Assembly: GCF_007845645.1 (NCBI RefSeq)
Contig: NZ_VCQV01000001.1
Span: forward strand, 62,001 to 126,000
DNA from: Leekyejoonella antrihumi
Lineage (GTDB): Bacteria; Actinomycetota; Actinomycetes; Actinomycetales; Dermatophilaceae
Reading direction: 5' to 3'
DNA length: 64,000 bases
Shown: piece by piece, positions 1 through 8,582 of the stretch
Position numbering within the stretch: position 1 is the stretch's first letter
Layout of the letters: every line of letters starts with the position of its first letter
Position numbers and translations under genes: made by a program
Notes under the pieces: model-generated
Database searches by the model: none
Seen by the model: the letters and a program-made list of their open reading frames with translations, nothing else
What the model was told of the DNA's origin: nothing

Positions 1-1
1 C

Positions 2-1480
2 ATCGTCGGATCTGGGTGGCTGTTCGCCGCGATGTACTCCGCGAAGATCGCCGGCCCAGCGTCACTGCTGTCCTGGATCGGGGCGGGTCTGCTGTGCGCA
101 CTGGTCGCGATGGTCATGGTCGAGCTGGGGGTCACCAGACCAGAAGACGGTGGCACCGTTCGCTGGCCGCTGTATGCCAGCGGACGACTGGTGGGATCTC
201 TCGTCGGCTGGTCGACCCTGCTGTCCGTCGGTGGCACCGCCGCCGAGATCAGCGCCATCCTCGGGTACGGCGCCCACTACCTGCCCTGGTTGTACAGCGG
301 CGACCGACTCACGGTGCCCGGTGTCGCCGTCGGAATGCTGTTCGCGGCCCTCCTGACGAGCGTGAACTGGTTCGCCGTCAAGGTATTCGCGCGGTTCAAC
401 AACCTCATCACGGTGGTCAAGGTCGCCGTCCCGATCGTCACCGTGATCCTTCTCCTCATCTCCGGATTCCACTCCGGCCGGATGACCAGCCATGGCGGAT
501 TCGCCCCCTACGGCTACACAGCCTGCTTCACGGCCTTGGCCACCGGAGGAATCGTATACTCCGTCAATGGTTTCCAGGCTGCGGTGGATTTCTCCGGCGA
601 GGCGAAGGACCCGCGCCGCACCATTCCGGCGGCCGTGATCGCGGCGATCGTGCTGGCCGTCGGCCTCTACGCCGCGCTCCAGCTCACGTTCCTTTTCACC
701 GTCCCGGACAGCTTCCTCGGGCACGGGTGGAGCGGTGTCAACTTCACCTCCCCGTTCGGCCAGCTCGCCCTGGTGATGAACCTGCAGTGGGTGTCCATGC
801 TGCTGTATGCCGATGCGGTGCTCTCCCCCGGAGCCTCGGCGAACGTCGGGGTCGGGCTCAACGCCCGGCACACGTACGCCCTCGGCAAGAGCGGCATCCT
901 GCCTCGCTTCTTCATGGCCGTGCATGCGAAGTCGGGGATCCCGCGTCGGGCGCTGGTGCTCAACCTCGGCATCATCGTGCTCTTCCTCCTACCGTTCGGC
1001 GGCTGGCAGGGCATCGTGGCGGTCATGGGCGACATGTACCTGATCACCTACCTCACCAGCGCGGTCGCCGCCGCAATCTTCCGACGCACGGACAACAACA
1101 TGGTGCCCGCCTGGTCGCGCGGAATGCCCTGGATCGCGCCGGCAAGCTTCGTCGCAGCCGGCGAGTTCGTCTACTGGTCCGGCTGGGATCAACTCCGGCT
1201 GGTCATTCCCCTGATCCTGATCGGCGTGGCAGTGTTTGCGATCATGTCGCGCGGCCGTTCCCTGCGTGCCGAGCTGCTCAAGGGCAGCTGGCTCGTGACC
1301 TACCTCGTGGCGCTGCTCATCCTGTCCCGGCTGGGCAGCTTCGGCGGAACGTCTGCCCTGCCGGCGCCGCTCGACTCGTGCCTTGTGGCGGCCCTGTCGC
1401 TGGCGATCTTCCGATGGGCGCTGCGCAGCGGGATCGCCCACGTGCGAACGGCACCCGCGGACGAGTGCGGCATCTGCTAA
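2..1480 (+). CDS. APC-family amino acid permease, 5' truncated by window edge
   Basis: The reading frame is open from base 2, so the true start lies outside the window; 492 residues remain. The first visible residues (IVGSGWLFAAMYSAK) match the glycine-rich TM1 break of amino acid-polyamine-organocation (APC) permeases, where the substrate backbone is bound. About 11-12 hydrophobic helices follow, with a conserved GFQAAVDFSGEAKDPRRTIP segment at the TM6 end, typical of this superfamily. It is a cytoplasmic-membrane secondary transporter, probably for an amino acid or related amine; the sequence does not fix the substrate. An internal ATG at 32 would lose half of TM1 and is not a credible start. 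It is convergent with manA, with a repeat element between them. Confidence 0.85.
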   Translation: MVGSGWLFAAMYSAKIAGPASLLSWIGAGLLCALVAMVMVELGVTRPEDGGTVRWPLYASGRLVGSLVGWSTLLSVGGTAAEISAILGYGAHYLPWLYSGDRLTVPGVAVGMLFAALLTSVNWFAVKVFARFNNLITVVKVAVPIVTVILLLISGFHSGRMTSHGGFAPYGYTACFTALATGGIVYSVNGFQAAVDFSGEAKDPRRTIPAAVIAAIVLAVGLYAALQLTFLFTVPDSFLGHGWSGVNFTSPFGQLALVMNLQWVSMLLYADAVLSPGASANVGVGLNARHTYALGKSGILPRFFMAVHAKSGIPRRALVLNLGIIVLFLLPFGGWQGIVAVMGDMYLITYLTSAVAAAIFRRTDNNMVPAWSRGMPWIAPASFVAAGEFVYWSGWDQLRLVIPLILIGVAVFAIMSRGRSLRAELLKGSWLVTYLVALLILSRLGSFGGTSALPAPLDSCLVAALSLAIFRWALRSGIAHVRTAPADECGIC

Positions 1481-1503
1481 GCGTCCAGCGCCGACCCCAC
1501 CCG

Positions 1504-1602
1504 CTGGTCGAGTAGGCGAGCGCGCAGCGCGAGCCGTATCGAGACCCCCATCACCTCCCCACGAAGCCTCACCAGATCTCGATACGCGCGCTACTCGATC
1601 AG
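1504..1602. repeat. Imperfect inverted repeat between convergent genes
   Basis: The left arm starts CTGGTCGAGTAG (1504-1515) and ends CGTATCGAGAC (1535-1545). The right arm, GATCTCGATACG...CTACTCGATCAG (1575-1602), is its inverted partner with a shorter middle. Words of the type TGGTCGAGTAG...GTATCGAGACC are, from memory, frequent dispersed repeats in Micrococcales. The element lies between the permease and manA 3' ends, and the manA stop codon (1599-1601) falls inside the right arm. It may act as a bidirectional terminator or be a small mobile repeat. Confidence 0.7.
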
Positions 1603-2792
1603 CGAGGGTGAGTGCTAGATCGGCGAGTGGGTGCTGGGTCGAGATGGGAACGTGGGCCGGTTGTGGCGATGAAGAGCTCGCCCCTGCCGGAGGCGGTCAC
1701 CGGGCCTTCGGAGGCGGGAACGAAGCAGGACTCACCGCCGGCCAGCTTCAGCGTCTCCACGGCGGTCTCCAGGGTCACCGAATCATGCAGTGCCAGCATG
1801 ATTCGGGGAATGCCATCGCCTGGGACGTTCTGCGGTTCGGTGCCAGGGCTGATCGTATGCAGCTGGAAGTGCGGAGCATCCGTGGGATAGGTCCGCGCGC
1901 GGCCGGTCACCGACGGCTGCGCGGGTCCCATCGTCTTGTCGACGTCGACGATCCGCAGCAGCTCGGAGATGTTGATCTTCTTGGGCGTGAGGCCTGCTCG
2001 CACGATGTTGTCGGAGTTCGCGAGGATCTCGACGGCGGTGCCGCCCGAGTACGCGTGCAGCACACCGGCCGGAACGAACACATACGAACCCGGCTCAAGG
2101 ACACGGTGGCGCATCAGCAGCAGTACTACCAGACCGATGTCGTCCGGAAACAGGTGCGACACGCGCGCCACGACACCAGCCGGCCCGTCGCACTCCTCGT
2201 CGGAGAGGTTGCGGCACCCCTCAACAACCTTCCGCACCAATGCGATGCGTTCCTCGTCCGCAAGGAGCAACAGCTCGGACAGCAGTCCCCGCGTGGGACA
2301 CCCGGCCGTTGCCGCGCTCTCGACGCGCCGAGTCAGGTCGGCGATGTTCAACCGCTCGGCCATCGTCCGCACCTCGTCGAAGGGGCGGGTCCCAGCAAAG
2401 ATCTCGAACTCCGTGACCGCGATCAGGGCCTCCGGCTTCGGCCAGCCGTCCGTATACGTGCCCTCGGGGGCATTGAGGGCCTGTTCCGCATCCGGATGGC
2501 ACTGGATGGACAGTGGCCGGCTCGGCGCGAGCACCTTCAGCAGGAACGGGAGCCGCCGCTCGAAGGCAGCGGAGCACGAGTCGCCCAGCATCGCAGCAGG
2601 GTCGGACTCCACCAGCTCGTCGAGCGTCGTCCGCTGACCATCGACGTCGATGCCCGACGGGGCCTTCTCGTGGGCCCCCATCCACAGCTCGGCCTCGGGC
2701 TCCGTCGTCGGCCCTGGTCGACCTGTCAGCTTCGCGATGACGTCGTGCGACCCCCAGGCATAGTGCAGCACCTGTGGGTGGAGGCGGTGCAT
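1599..2792 (-). CDS. manA: Mannose-6-phosphate isomerase (type I)
   Basis: This 397-residue zinc enzyme interconverts mannose-6-phosphate and fructose-6-phosphate, feeding GDP-mannose and glycan synthesis. It opens with MHRLHPQVLHYAWGS, a typical PMI start. The zinc ligands are visible as Q97/H99 in SIQCHPDAEQA, E121 in WPKPEALIA and H246 in PAGVLHAYSGG. The R265 segment NIVRAGLTPKK is the type I signature. The ATG at 2792 overlaps the stop of the upstream alcohol dehydrogenase by one base (TGATG), which fixes the start and implies translational coupling. The last ~15 residues (after IATTGPR) run past the normal family end into a dispersed repeat, so the C-terminus looks repeat-derived. Confidence 0.93.
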   Translation of the reverse strand: MHRLHPQVLHYAWGSHDVIAKLTGRPGPTTEPEAELWMGAHEKAPSGIDVDGQRTTLDELVESDPAAMLGDSCSAAFERRLPFLLKVLAPSRPLSIQCHPDAEQALNAPEGTYTDGWPKPEALIAVTEFEIFAGTRPFDEVRTMAERLNIADLTRRVESAATAGCPTRGLLSELLLLADEERIALVRKVVEGCRNLSDEECDGPAGVVARVSHLFPDDIGLVVLLLMRHRVLEPGSYVFVPAGVLHAYSGGTAVEILANSDNIVRAGLTPKKINISELLRIVDVDKTMGPAQPSVTGRARTYPTDAPHFQLHTISPGTEPQNVPGDGIPRIMLALHDSVTLETAVETLKLAGGESCFVPASEGPVTASGRGELFIATTGPRSHLDPAPTRRSSTHPR

Positions 2793-3844
2793 CAGGATCG
2801 ACCGACCCACAGCATCGACTTGATCGCACGACGCTCGTCCATGGCGCGATAGGCCTCCGCCACCTCGTCCAGGGGCAGCTGCAGGTCGAACACCCTGCCC
2901 GGATTGATCTGCCCGGAAAGCACGGCATCCCGCAGGTTCGGCAGGTACTGGCGGGCCGGTGCCACTCCACCCGCCAGTCCGACATTTCGGCCGAACATCG
3001 CTGCCACCGGCAGCTCGACCCCGTGCGGCGCACCGACATAACCGACGGTGGCTCCCGGTCGCGCGACGGTCAGTGCGGTGCCCATCGATTCGCCTGTGCC
3101 GACACATTCGAGCACGGCGTCCGCACCGACTCCGTGAGTCATCTCCATCACCTGCGCCTCCCCTTCGTCGCCCCGGGCTGCCACGATATCCGTTGCCCCG
3201 AACTCGGTCGCGAGTTTTTGCCGAGATTCGTGTCTGGACATCACAATGATCCGCGCAGCGCCCATCTGAGCTGCCGAGAGCACGCCACTGAGTCCGACCG
3301 CGCCGTCACCGACGACGACCACCGTGTCACCCTCGCGCACATTGGCTGCCACCGCCGCGTGCCAGCCGGTGCCCATCACGTCCGACAGCGCAAGCAACGA
3401 CGGGATCATGGCCTCGTCGTGGTCCCGCACCGTGACGAGGGTGCCGTCCGCCAGCGGCACCCGCACGTATTCGCCCTGTGCCCCGTCGACCGTCTTGCCC
3501 TGCCGGTCCTCGCGGCCCCAGAACCCGCCGGAGGGGCACGCCGACTGGATACCCACCTGGCAGTGCGGGCAGGTGTTGTCGGAGAACATGAACGGTGCGA
3601 TGACGAAGTCGCCGGCGCGCAGGCTCCGGACCGCCGACCCGATCTCCTCGACCACGCCGACGAACTCGTGACCGATCCGCACCGGTTCGGTCACCGGGTT
3701 GATCCCGCGGTAGGGCCACAGGTCGGATCCGCACACACATGCCGCGACCACCCGCACGACGGCATCCGTGTCGTCGAGGATCCGCGGGTCCGGTACCTCG
3801 TCCAGGCGCACGTCTCCAGGGCTGTGCAGAACGGTGGCTTTCAC
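2792..3844 (-). CDS. Zinc-dependent alcohol dehydrogenase (MDR family)
   Basis: A 350-residue medium-chain dehydrogenase. The catalytic zinc site is C38 (VCGSD) with H59-E60 (GHEFVG). A structural-zinc lobe has only three of the usual four cysteines (C92, C95, C103 in TCPHCQVGIQSAC). A GTGWHAA motif and a Rossmann loop (VVGDGAVGLSGV) bind NAD(P). The substrate cannot be read from sequence. The GTG start at 3844 is chosen because GTGA overlaps the stop of the upstream hydrolase by 4 nt and GGAGAG lies 8-9 nt upstream. The 3' end overlaps manA. The four leftward genes here form one tightly coupled operon. Confidence 0.88.
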   Translation of the reverse strand: MKATVLHSPGDVRLDEVPDPRILDDTDAVVRVVAACVCGSDLWPYRGINPVTEPVRIGHEFVGVVEEIGSAVRSLRAGDFVIAPFMFSDNTCPHCQVGIQSACPSGGFWGREDRQGKTVDGAQGEYVRVPLADGTLVTVRDHDEAMIPSLLALSDVMGTGWHAAVAANVREGDTVVVVGDGAVGLSGVLSAAQMGAARIIVMSRHESRQKLATEFGATDIVAARGDEGEAQVMEMTHGVGADAVLECVGTGESMGTALTVARPGATVGYVGAPHGVELPVAAMFGRNVGLAGGVAPARQYLPNLRDAVLSGQINPGRVFDLQLPLDEVAEAYRAMDERRAIKSMLWVGRS

Positions 3845-4641
3845 GACAGGAACTCTCCGATCAGATGACGGACGGTGGAACGGTGCGACCACAGAATGCC
3901 GCCGGGTGGCAGCACTTCGAGCGTGGCATCCGGCACCAGGGCGGCGATCTGCTCCGCCACCCAGACCGGATGCGCCGGGTCGTCCTCCTGCGCCAGCACC
4001 AGCAACGGCGCCGGTATGCCGCGCAGCGCGTCCCGGCCCGTCATCGCGACCTCGTGTGGGATGGTGCGCAGCGCACGGCCGACATCCGTGCGCACGATGG
4101 TCTCGGCCTGGCGCCGGCACCAGGTCCGCACCTCAGGACGATCACGCATGGGGGCAGGCTGCGCCCGCAGCATCAGGTCGAAGACGCCGTCGACGTCGTG
4201 GTCATGTGCCAGCTCACCCATCTGCAGCAGTCGGTCGAGGGCCTGGTCCGTGCGCGGCGTGTCCAGAATCGCCGGAATGACCAGGACGATGCGGTCGAAC
4301 CGGTCCGGGGTCTCCTCGAGCGCGTGGCAGAGCGCGCCGGCGCCCATGCTGACCCCGAGCGCCTGGGTGGCGTCAACCGCGTCGGCGACCGCCCGCAGCT
4401 CGGCCGCGAGCGCGGCATACGTCCACGGAGTCTCCGGCGAGCTGGACGCCCCGTGCCCCCGGAAATGGAAGAACGCGCGAGTGCCGGCGACCGCCGATCC
4501 GAACGGCCTGGTCGTGTCGATGGACCCGGCCAGTCCGTGACCGAAAACCGTTGTTGGCGCGCCCTTGCCGGTCAGCAGGTACTCCAGGGCGCCGTCGGCG
4601 ATCGGCAGCAGGGACGTGCGACGGTGCGAGGTCGCGGTCAC
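3841..4641 (-). CDS. Alpha/beta-fold hydrolase
   Basis: A 266-residue protein with the alpha/beta hydrolase layout: an oxyanion HG motif (VFGHGLAGS), a nucleophile elbow GVSMGAG with Ser98, an acid candidate in AQEDDPAHPVW, and a C-terminal His in ILWSHRSTV. The natural ester or amide substrate is unknown. The GTG start at 4641 forms a 4-nt GTGA overlap with the DUF2516 gene upstream, and its own stop overlaps the dehydrogenase start, so it is co-translated with both. A DUF2516/hydrolase pairing is common in actinobacteria (recalled). Confidence 0.85.
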   Translation of the reverse strand: MTATSHRRTSLLPIADGALEYLLTGKGAPTTVFGHGLAGSIDTTRPFGSAVAGTRAFFHFRGHGASSSPETPWTYAALAAELRAVADAVDATQALGVSMGAGALCHALEETPDRFDRIVLVIPAILDTPRTDQALDRLLQMGELAHDHDVDGVFDLMLRAQPAPMRDRPEVRTWCRRQAETIVRTDVGRALRTIPHEVAMTGRDALRGIPAPLLVLAQEDDPAHPVWVAEQIAALVPDATLEVLPPGGILWSHRSTVRHLIGEFLS

Positions 4642-4967
4642 CAACGGTCGAACGGGTTCGACCGGCTCTTCTTGCCCTGCCCCAGCATGCGGTGCAGAGC
4701 CGGTCGGACGTCGGCCAGGAAGATGGCCGCTCCCACGACGGCCAGCACCCCGAAGAGGTTCAGCGGGTTGCTGATCGTGAGCAGGCCGAGGACCGCGCAC
4801 ACCGCGGTGATCGCCATCCAGATCGGCTTGGTCAGCTTGCCGGCAGCCACGTACGCCTCGGAGCGCGGCCGCACCGCCTCGATGAGCGCGAAGACCTCCA
4901 TCGCAAACAGCACGATCCCGAGCACAAACGCCACCAGGCTCTGCACCTGCCACAGTCCGTCTAACAT
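4638..4967 (-). CDS. DUF2516 family small membrane protein
   Basis: 109 residues with three or four hydrophobic helices (about 7-30, 45-63 and 68-86) and a basic tail (GQGKKSRSNPFDRW). The pattern 'FALIEAVRPRSEAYVAAGKLTKPIW' region and length match DUF2516, an actinobacterial family of unknown function (Mycobacterium Rv0476 type). The ATG at 4967 is preceded by TAGGCT (4979-4974) and GGAG, so either a leaderless transcript or a short-leader RBS is possible. It is the first gene of the leftward operon and overlaps the hydrolase by 4 nt. Confidence 0.85.
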   Translation of the reverse strand: MLDGLWQVQSLVAFVLGIVLFAMEVFALIEAVRPRSEAYVAAGKLTKPIWMAITAVCAVLGLLTISNPLNLFGVLAVVGAAIFLADVRPALHRMLGQGKKSRSNPFDRW

Positions 4968-5097
4968 GTCTCCAGCCTAAACGCCACGGCACACGAGACA
5001 CACCATGATGCGCTCGCGGCATCGACCCGGGCGCCGGCACCTGACCGATCCCGCCGATCTCGTGATCCTGATCGCGTCTCGGGTTAGGGTCGGCGGG

Positions 5098-8000
5098 GTG
5101 AGCATCCACGCCTATCTTCGCTTTCCCGCTGTCCGCGGCGACCAGGTCGCGTTCGTGGCCGACGACGATGTCTGGATGGCCGGCACCGGTGGTGGTCGGG
5201 CCTATCGGATCAGCACCGACCACCGGCCGGCCACCTGCCCGCACATCTCCCCCGACGGCACCCGAGTCGCATGGGCCTCGGGCTCACCCACCTGCCAGGA
5301 GGTCTACGTCGCTCCGGTCGACGGCGGGGCCACGCGGCAACTGACCTTCTGGGGCAGCCCGGGCACGACCGTCCGCGGCTGGCTCGACGAGGACGAGGTG
5401 ATCGTGGTGAGTGCCGCCCGGCAGGCGGATCGCTCCCGCCAGTTCGCGTATGCCGTGCCGGTCGACGGCGGCCCCGGTCGCCGGCTGCCGATCGGGTGGG
5501 TGCACGATCTGGCGCTCGCACCACAGCAGGGGCTGTCCGGCGGCGCCCTGATGTCCACCGCGAACCTGTCTGAACCGGCCTGGTGGAAGCACTACCGCGG
5601 AGGCACCGCCGCACAGCTGTGGTGGGATGCCACCGGCGACGGTGACTACGACCGCATCCTCGGCGAGCTGGAGTCCGGGCTGGTGGGCCCGCTGTGGACC
5701 CGCACCGACGGCGGCGAGCGCATCGGGTTCCTGTCGGATCATGAGGGCCGCGGTCAGCTCTACAGCCTGGCCGTCGATGAGGCCACGCCTCAGGTTGACT
5801 CACTGGTCCGGCATACCGATCACGAGCTCTATGCCCGGCACGCCACCAGCGACGGCCGGCAGGTGGTCTACGTTTCCGGAGGCCGACTGCATCTGTTGGA
5901 CTCACTCGCTCCGGGCACCGAGCCACGGCAGCTGGATATCCGCCTCGGCGGCGCCCGCAACGGGTTGAGCCCGCAGCACATCGCGGTCACCGCCAAGAAG
6001 ATCCAGCACCTCAGCACCGACCGCAGCGGCCGGGCCAGCGCCGTGGAGGTGCATGGCCGCGTGCTCTGGCTGCCCCACCGCGACGGACCGGCCCGTGCGC
6101 TGGCGGACAGCTCGGACGCACGCCGCAGGCTGCCGACCGTGCTCGGGTCCACCGACCGAGTGGCCTGGGTCAGCGACGTGGACGGCGATGACGCCGTCGA
6201 GATCGGTGGGATCGAGGGTGGGTCGACCGACCGGCTGGTCGCCCCGGGACTGGTGGGACGGGTGCTGGACATGGCGGCGGCGCCCGACGGGCGCCTGCTC
6301 GCGCTGGCGACCCACGACGGCAGGCTGCTCCTCGTCGCGGTGCCGGTCGGGTCGCCGGCGCAGCCAGTCACGCCGATCGAGGTCGACACAACCGACCAGG
6401 GCGACGTGGCCGGTCTGGCCTTCTCGCCGGACTCGCGCTGGCTCGCGTGGTCCGCGCCCGGGCCGGAACCGCTGCGCAACATTCGGATGCTCGAGGTGGG
6501 GCGGCCCGACACGAGCCCGTTCGACGTGACCCCGCTGCGATTCACCGACACCGAGCCCGTGTTCACCCGGGACGGCTCGCACCTGGCCTTCTTGTCGGTG
6601 CGCAGCCTCGATCCCGTCTATGACGCGTTCGTCTTCGACCTGTCCTTTCCCGGTGGCTGCCGGCCGATGTTGTTGCCGCTCGGCGCCACCACGCCCTCAC
6701 CGTTCGAACCGCAGGTCGGCGGTCGGTGGTTCGATGCCGAACCAGCACCGGACGGGGCTGCCGGCGCCGACGGACGCTCGGCCCAGCCTGCCGCGCCGCA
6801 CCGCACGACCGTCGACCTGCCGGGCCTGGACCAGCGGATCGTGCCGGCGCCGGTGGCAGGCGGGCGCTACCAGGACCTACAGGCGGTTGAGGGTGCCCTG
6901 GTCTGGCTGCGCCAACCCACGCATGGCGAGCTGGGCTCGGACCTTGCCCATGTCGACGACGAGCCGCCACGGGCAACCCTGGAACGGCTGGACCTGAAGA
7001 CCGGCAAGGTCGAGACGCTCGTCGACGGCGCCGACGGCGTTCGCAGCACCGGGGACGGCAAACGGCTGCTGGTGCAGGACGGCGACAAGCTTCGACTGCT
7101 GCCGGCGGAACGCAAGGTGAGCGAAGACGACCCGGACGATGTCACCGTCGACCTCGGGCGCGCACGCATCCGTGTCGAGCCGTTGCAGGAGTGGACGCAG
7201 ATGTACCACGAGGCCTGGCGACTGATGCGCGACCACTACTGGCGCGCCGACATGGGCGGCATCGACTGGGCCGCCGCCCGGGACCGTTATGCGCCCCTGC
7301 TGGAGCGGGTGGCCACCAGGAGCGACCTGGTGGACCTCATCTGGGAGATGCAGGGCGAGCTGGGCACCTCTCACGCCTACTGCATGACCCCACCGGAACC
7401 GCCCGCCTCCGGCACCGGCCAGGGCCTCCTCGGCGCCGACCTGTCCTTCGACGGCGCTGCCTGGCGGATCGACCGCATCGTGCCGGGTGAGTCGTCCGAG
7501 CCGCGCGCTCGGTCACCGCTGTTTGCGCCCGGAGTGGCCGCGGCCGAGGGTGACGCGATCCTGGCCGTCGATGGTCGGGCGACGTCTCGCACCTGCCCGC
7601 CGGAGGCGCTGCTGCTGGGGTCGGCCGGCACCCCGGTCGAGCTGACGATCGCCCCGGCCGACTGCGGTGCCAGGCGGGCCGTTGCGGTGGTGCCACTTTC
7701 GACCGAGGTGCCACTGCGCTACCAGGACTGGGTGGCCGATCGACGCCGCCACGTGCACGAGCGCACCGATGGGCGAGTCGGCTACCTGCACATCCCCGAC
7801 ATGGTGTCGGGCGGGTGGGCGCAGCTGCACCGCGACCTGCGCACGGAGGTCGGCCGGGACGGCCTGATCGTCGATGTGCGAGGGAACAGCGGCGGTCACA
7901 CCTCACAGCTGGTGATCGAGAAGCTGGCCCGCCGCATCATCGGCTGGTCTCACGCCCGCGGCCCCCGGCCGACGTCCTACCCCCTGGATGCGCGGCGCGG

Positions 8001-8367
8001 GCCGATGGTGGCCGTGACTGACATGTATGCCGGTTCGGACGGCGACATCGTGACCGCCGCCATTCGATCCCTGGGGCTGGGCCTCGTCGTCGGCACCCGC
8101 ACCTGGGGCGGTGTCATCGGCATCGACGGCCGGTACGACCTTGTCGATGGCACCGTGGTCACCCAGCCGCGATACGCCTTCTGGTTCGACGACTTCGGCT
8201 GGGGTGTGGAGAACCACGGTGTCGATCCGGACATCGAGGTGCAGGTGTCGGTTCGGGACCGCGTCGCCGGTCGCGATGTACAGCTCGACCGCGCTCTCCT
8301 GGAGATCCGGGACCGGCTGGAGCAGGAACCGGCCCGCCGGCCTCCGGCGCTCCCGCCCCTGCCCTAA
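5098..8367 (+). CDS. Tricorn-type protease (S41 family, beta-propeller/PDZ)
   Basis: 1089 residues, close to archaeal tricorn (about 1071). The N-terminal two thirds are repeated WD40/TolB-like blades (for example HISPDGTRVAWASG and GLAFSPDSRWLAWS) forming two propellers, followed by a C1 domain, a PDZ domain and a C-terminal S41 core. The tricorn catalytic tetrad is intact: Ser758-His759 (GTSHAY), nucleophile Ser980 with Asp981 (AGSDGD) and Glu1038 (VENHGVDPD). It should cleave short peptides in the cytosol, probably downstream of Clp or the proteasome; no signal peptide is seen. The GTG start at 5098 is chosen because the protein then begins VSIHAYLRFP, and TAGGGT (5085-5090) sits 7 nt upstream, typical of a leaderless mRNA. 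An upstream ATG at 5005 adds a non-homologous Arg-rich leader. Confidence 0.9.
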   Translation: MSIHAYLRFPAVRGDQVAFVADDDVWMAGTGGGRAYRISTDHRPATCPHISPDGTRVAWASGSPTCQEVYVAPVDGGATRQLTFWGSPGTTVRGWLDEDEVIVVSAARQADRSRQFAYAVPVDGGPGRRLPIGWVHDLALAPQQGLSGGALMSTANLSEPAWWKHYRGGTAAQLWWDATGDGDYDRILGELESGLVGPLWTRTDGGERIGFLSDHEGRGQLYSLAVDEATPQVDSLVRHTDHELYARHATSDGRQVVYVSGGRLHLLDSLAPGTEPRQLDIRLGGARNGLSPQHIAVTAKKIQHLSTDRSGRASAVEVHGRVLWLPHRDGPARALADSSDARRRLPTVLGSTDRVAWVSDVDGDDAVEIGGIEGGSTDRLVAPGLVGRVLDMAAAPDGRLLALATHDGRLLLVAVPVGSPAQPVTPIEVDTTDQGDVAGLAFSPDSRWLAWSAPGPEPLRNIRMLEVGRPDTSPFDVTPLRFTDTEPVFTRDGSHLAFLSVRSLDPVYDAFVFDLSFPGGCRPMLLPLGATTPSPFEPQVGGRWFDAEPAPDGAAGADGRSAQPAAPHRTTVDLPGLDQRIVPAPVAGGRYQDLQAVEGALVWLRQPTHGELGSDLAHVDDEPPRATLERLDLKTGKVETLVDGADGVRSTGDGKRLLVQDGDKLRLLPAERKVSEDDPDDVTVDLGRARIRVEPLQEWTQMYHEAWRLMRDHYWRADMGGIDWAAARDRYAPLLERVATRSDLVDLIWEMQGELGTSHAYCMTPPEPPASGTGQGLLGADLSFDGAAWRIDRIVPGESSEPRARSPLFAPGVAAAEGDAILAVDGRATSRTCPPEALLLGSAGTPVELTIAPADCGARRAVAVVPLSTEVPLRYQDWVADRRRHVHERTDGRVGYLHIPDMVSGGWAQLHRDLRTEVGRDGLIVDVRGNSGGHTSQLVIEKLARRIIGWSHARGPRPTSYPLDARRGPMVAVTDMYAGSDGDIVTAAIRSLGLGLVVGTRTWGGVIGIDGRYDLVDGTVVTQPRYAFWFDDFGWGVENHGVDPDIEVQVSVRDRVAGRDVQLDRALLEIRDRLEQEPARRPPALPPLP

Positions 8368-8381
8368 CCCGCCTGCCCGCC

Positions 8382-8458
8382 CGCCGAGGGGCATACAAAC
8401 CCACCGAGCGGCACACCAATTTGGTATGCCGCTCGGTGCCGAGGTATGCCTCTCGGCG
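8382..8458. repeat. Class A nested palindromic element (copy R1)
   Basis: A 77-bp element between convergent genes. The outer arms CGCCGAGGGGCATAC (8382-8396) and GTATGCCTCTCGGCG (8444-8458) pair with one G/T wobble. An inner pair, CCGAGCGGCACAC and GTATGCCGCTCGG (8403-8436), makes a second nested stem. The order is two forward units followed by two inverted units. It matches the copies at 42460 and 43599. It may terminate transcription of both flanking genes. Confidence 0.85.
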
Positions 8459-8582
8459 GCGCTTCAGACGTCGACGAGCGGTTCGGCCACCAGTGCGAGC
8501 AGCCCCGGACGGTCGGTCCGTCCGCCCACATCCTCGCCGACGCTCACCGACGCGCTGGCGACCCGCTGAAGGACCGCGCGCA

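Noticed and set aside
16-1515. Frame +1 ORF covering the permease
   Set aside because: Arg-rich translation without motifs; the frame from base 2 encodes a coherent polytopic permease.
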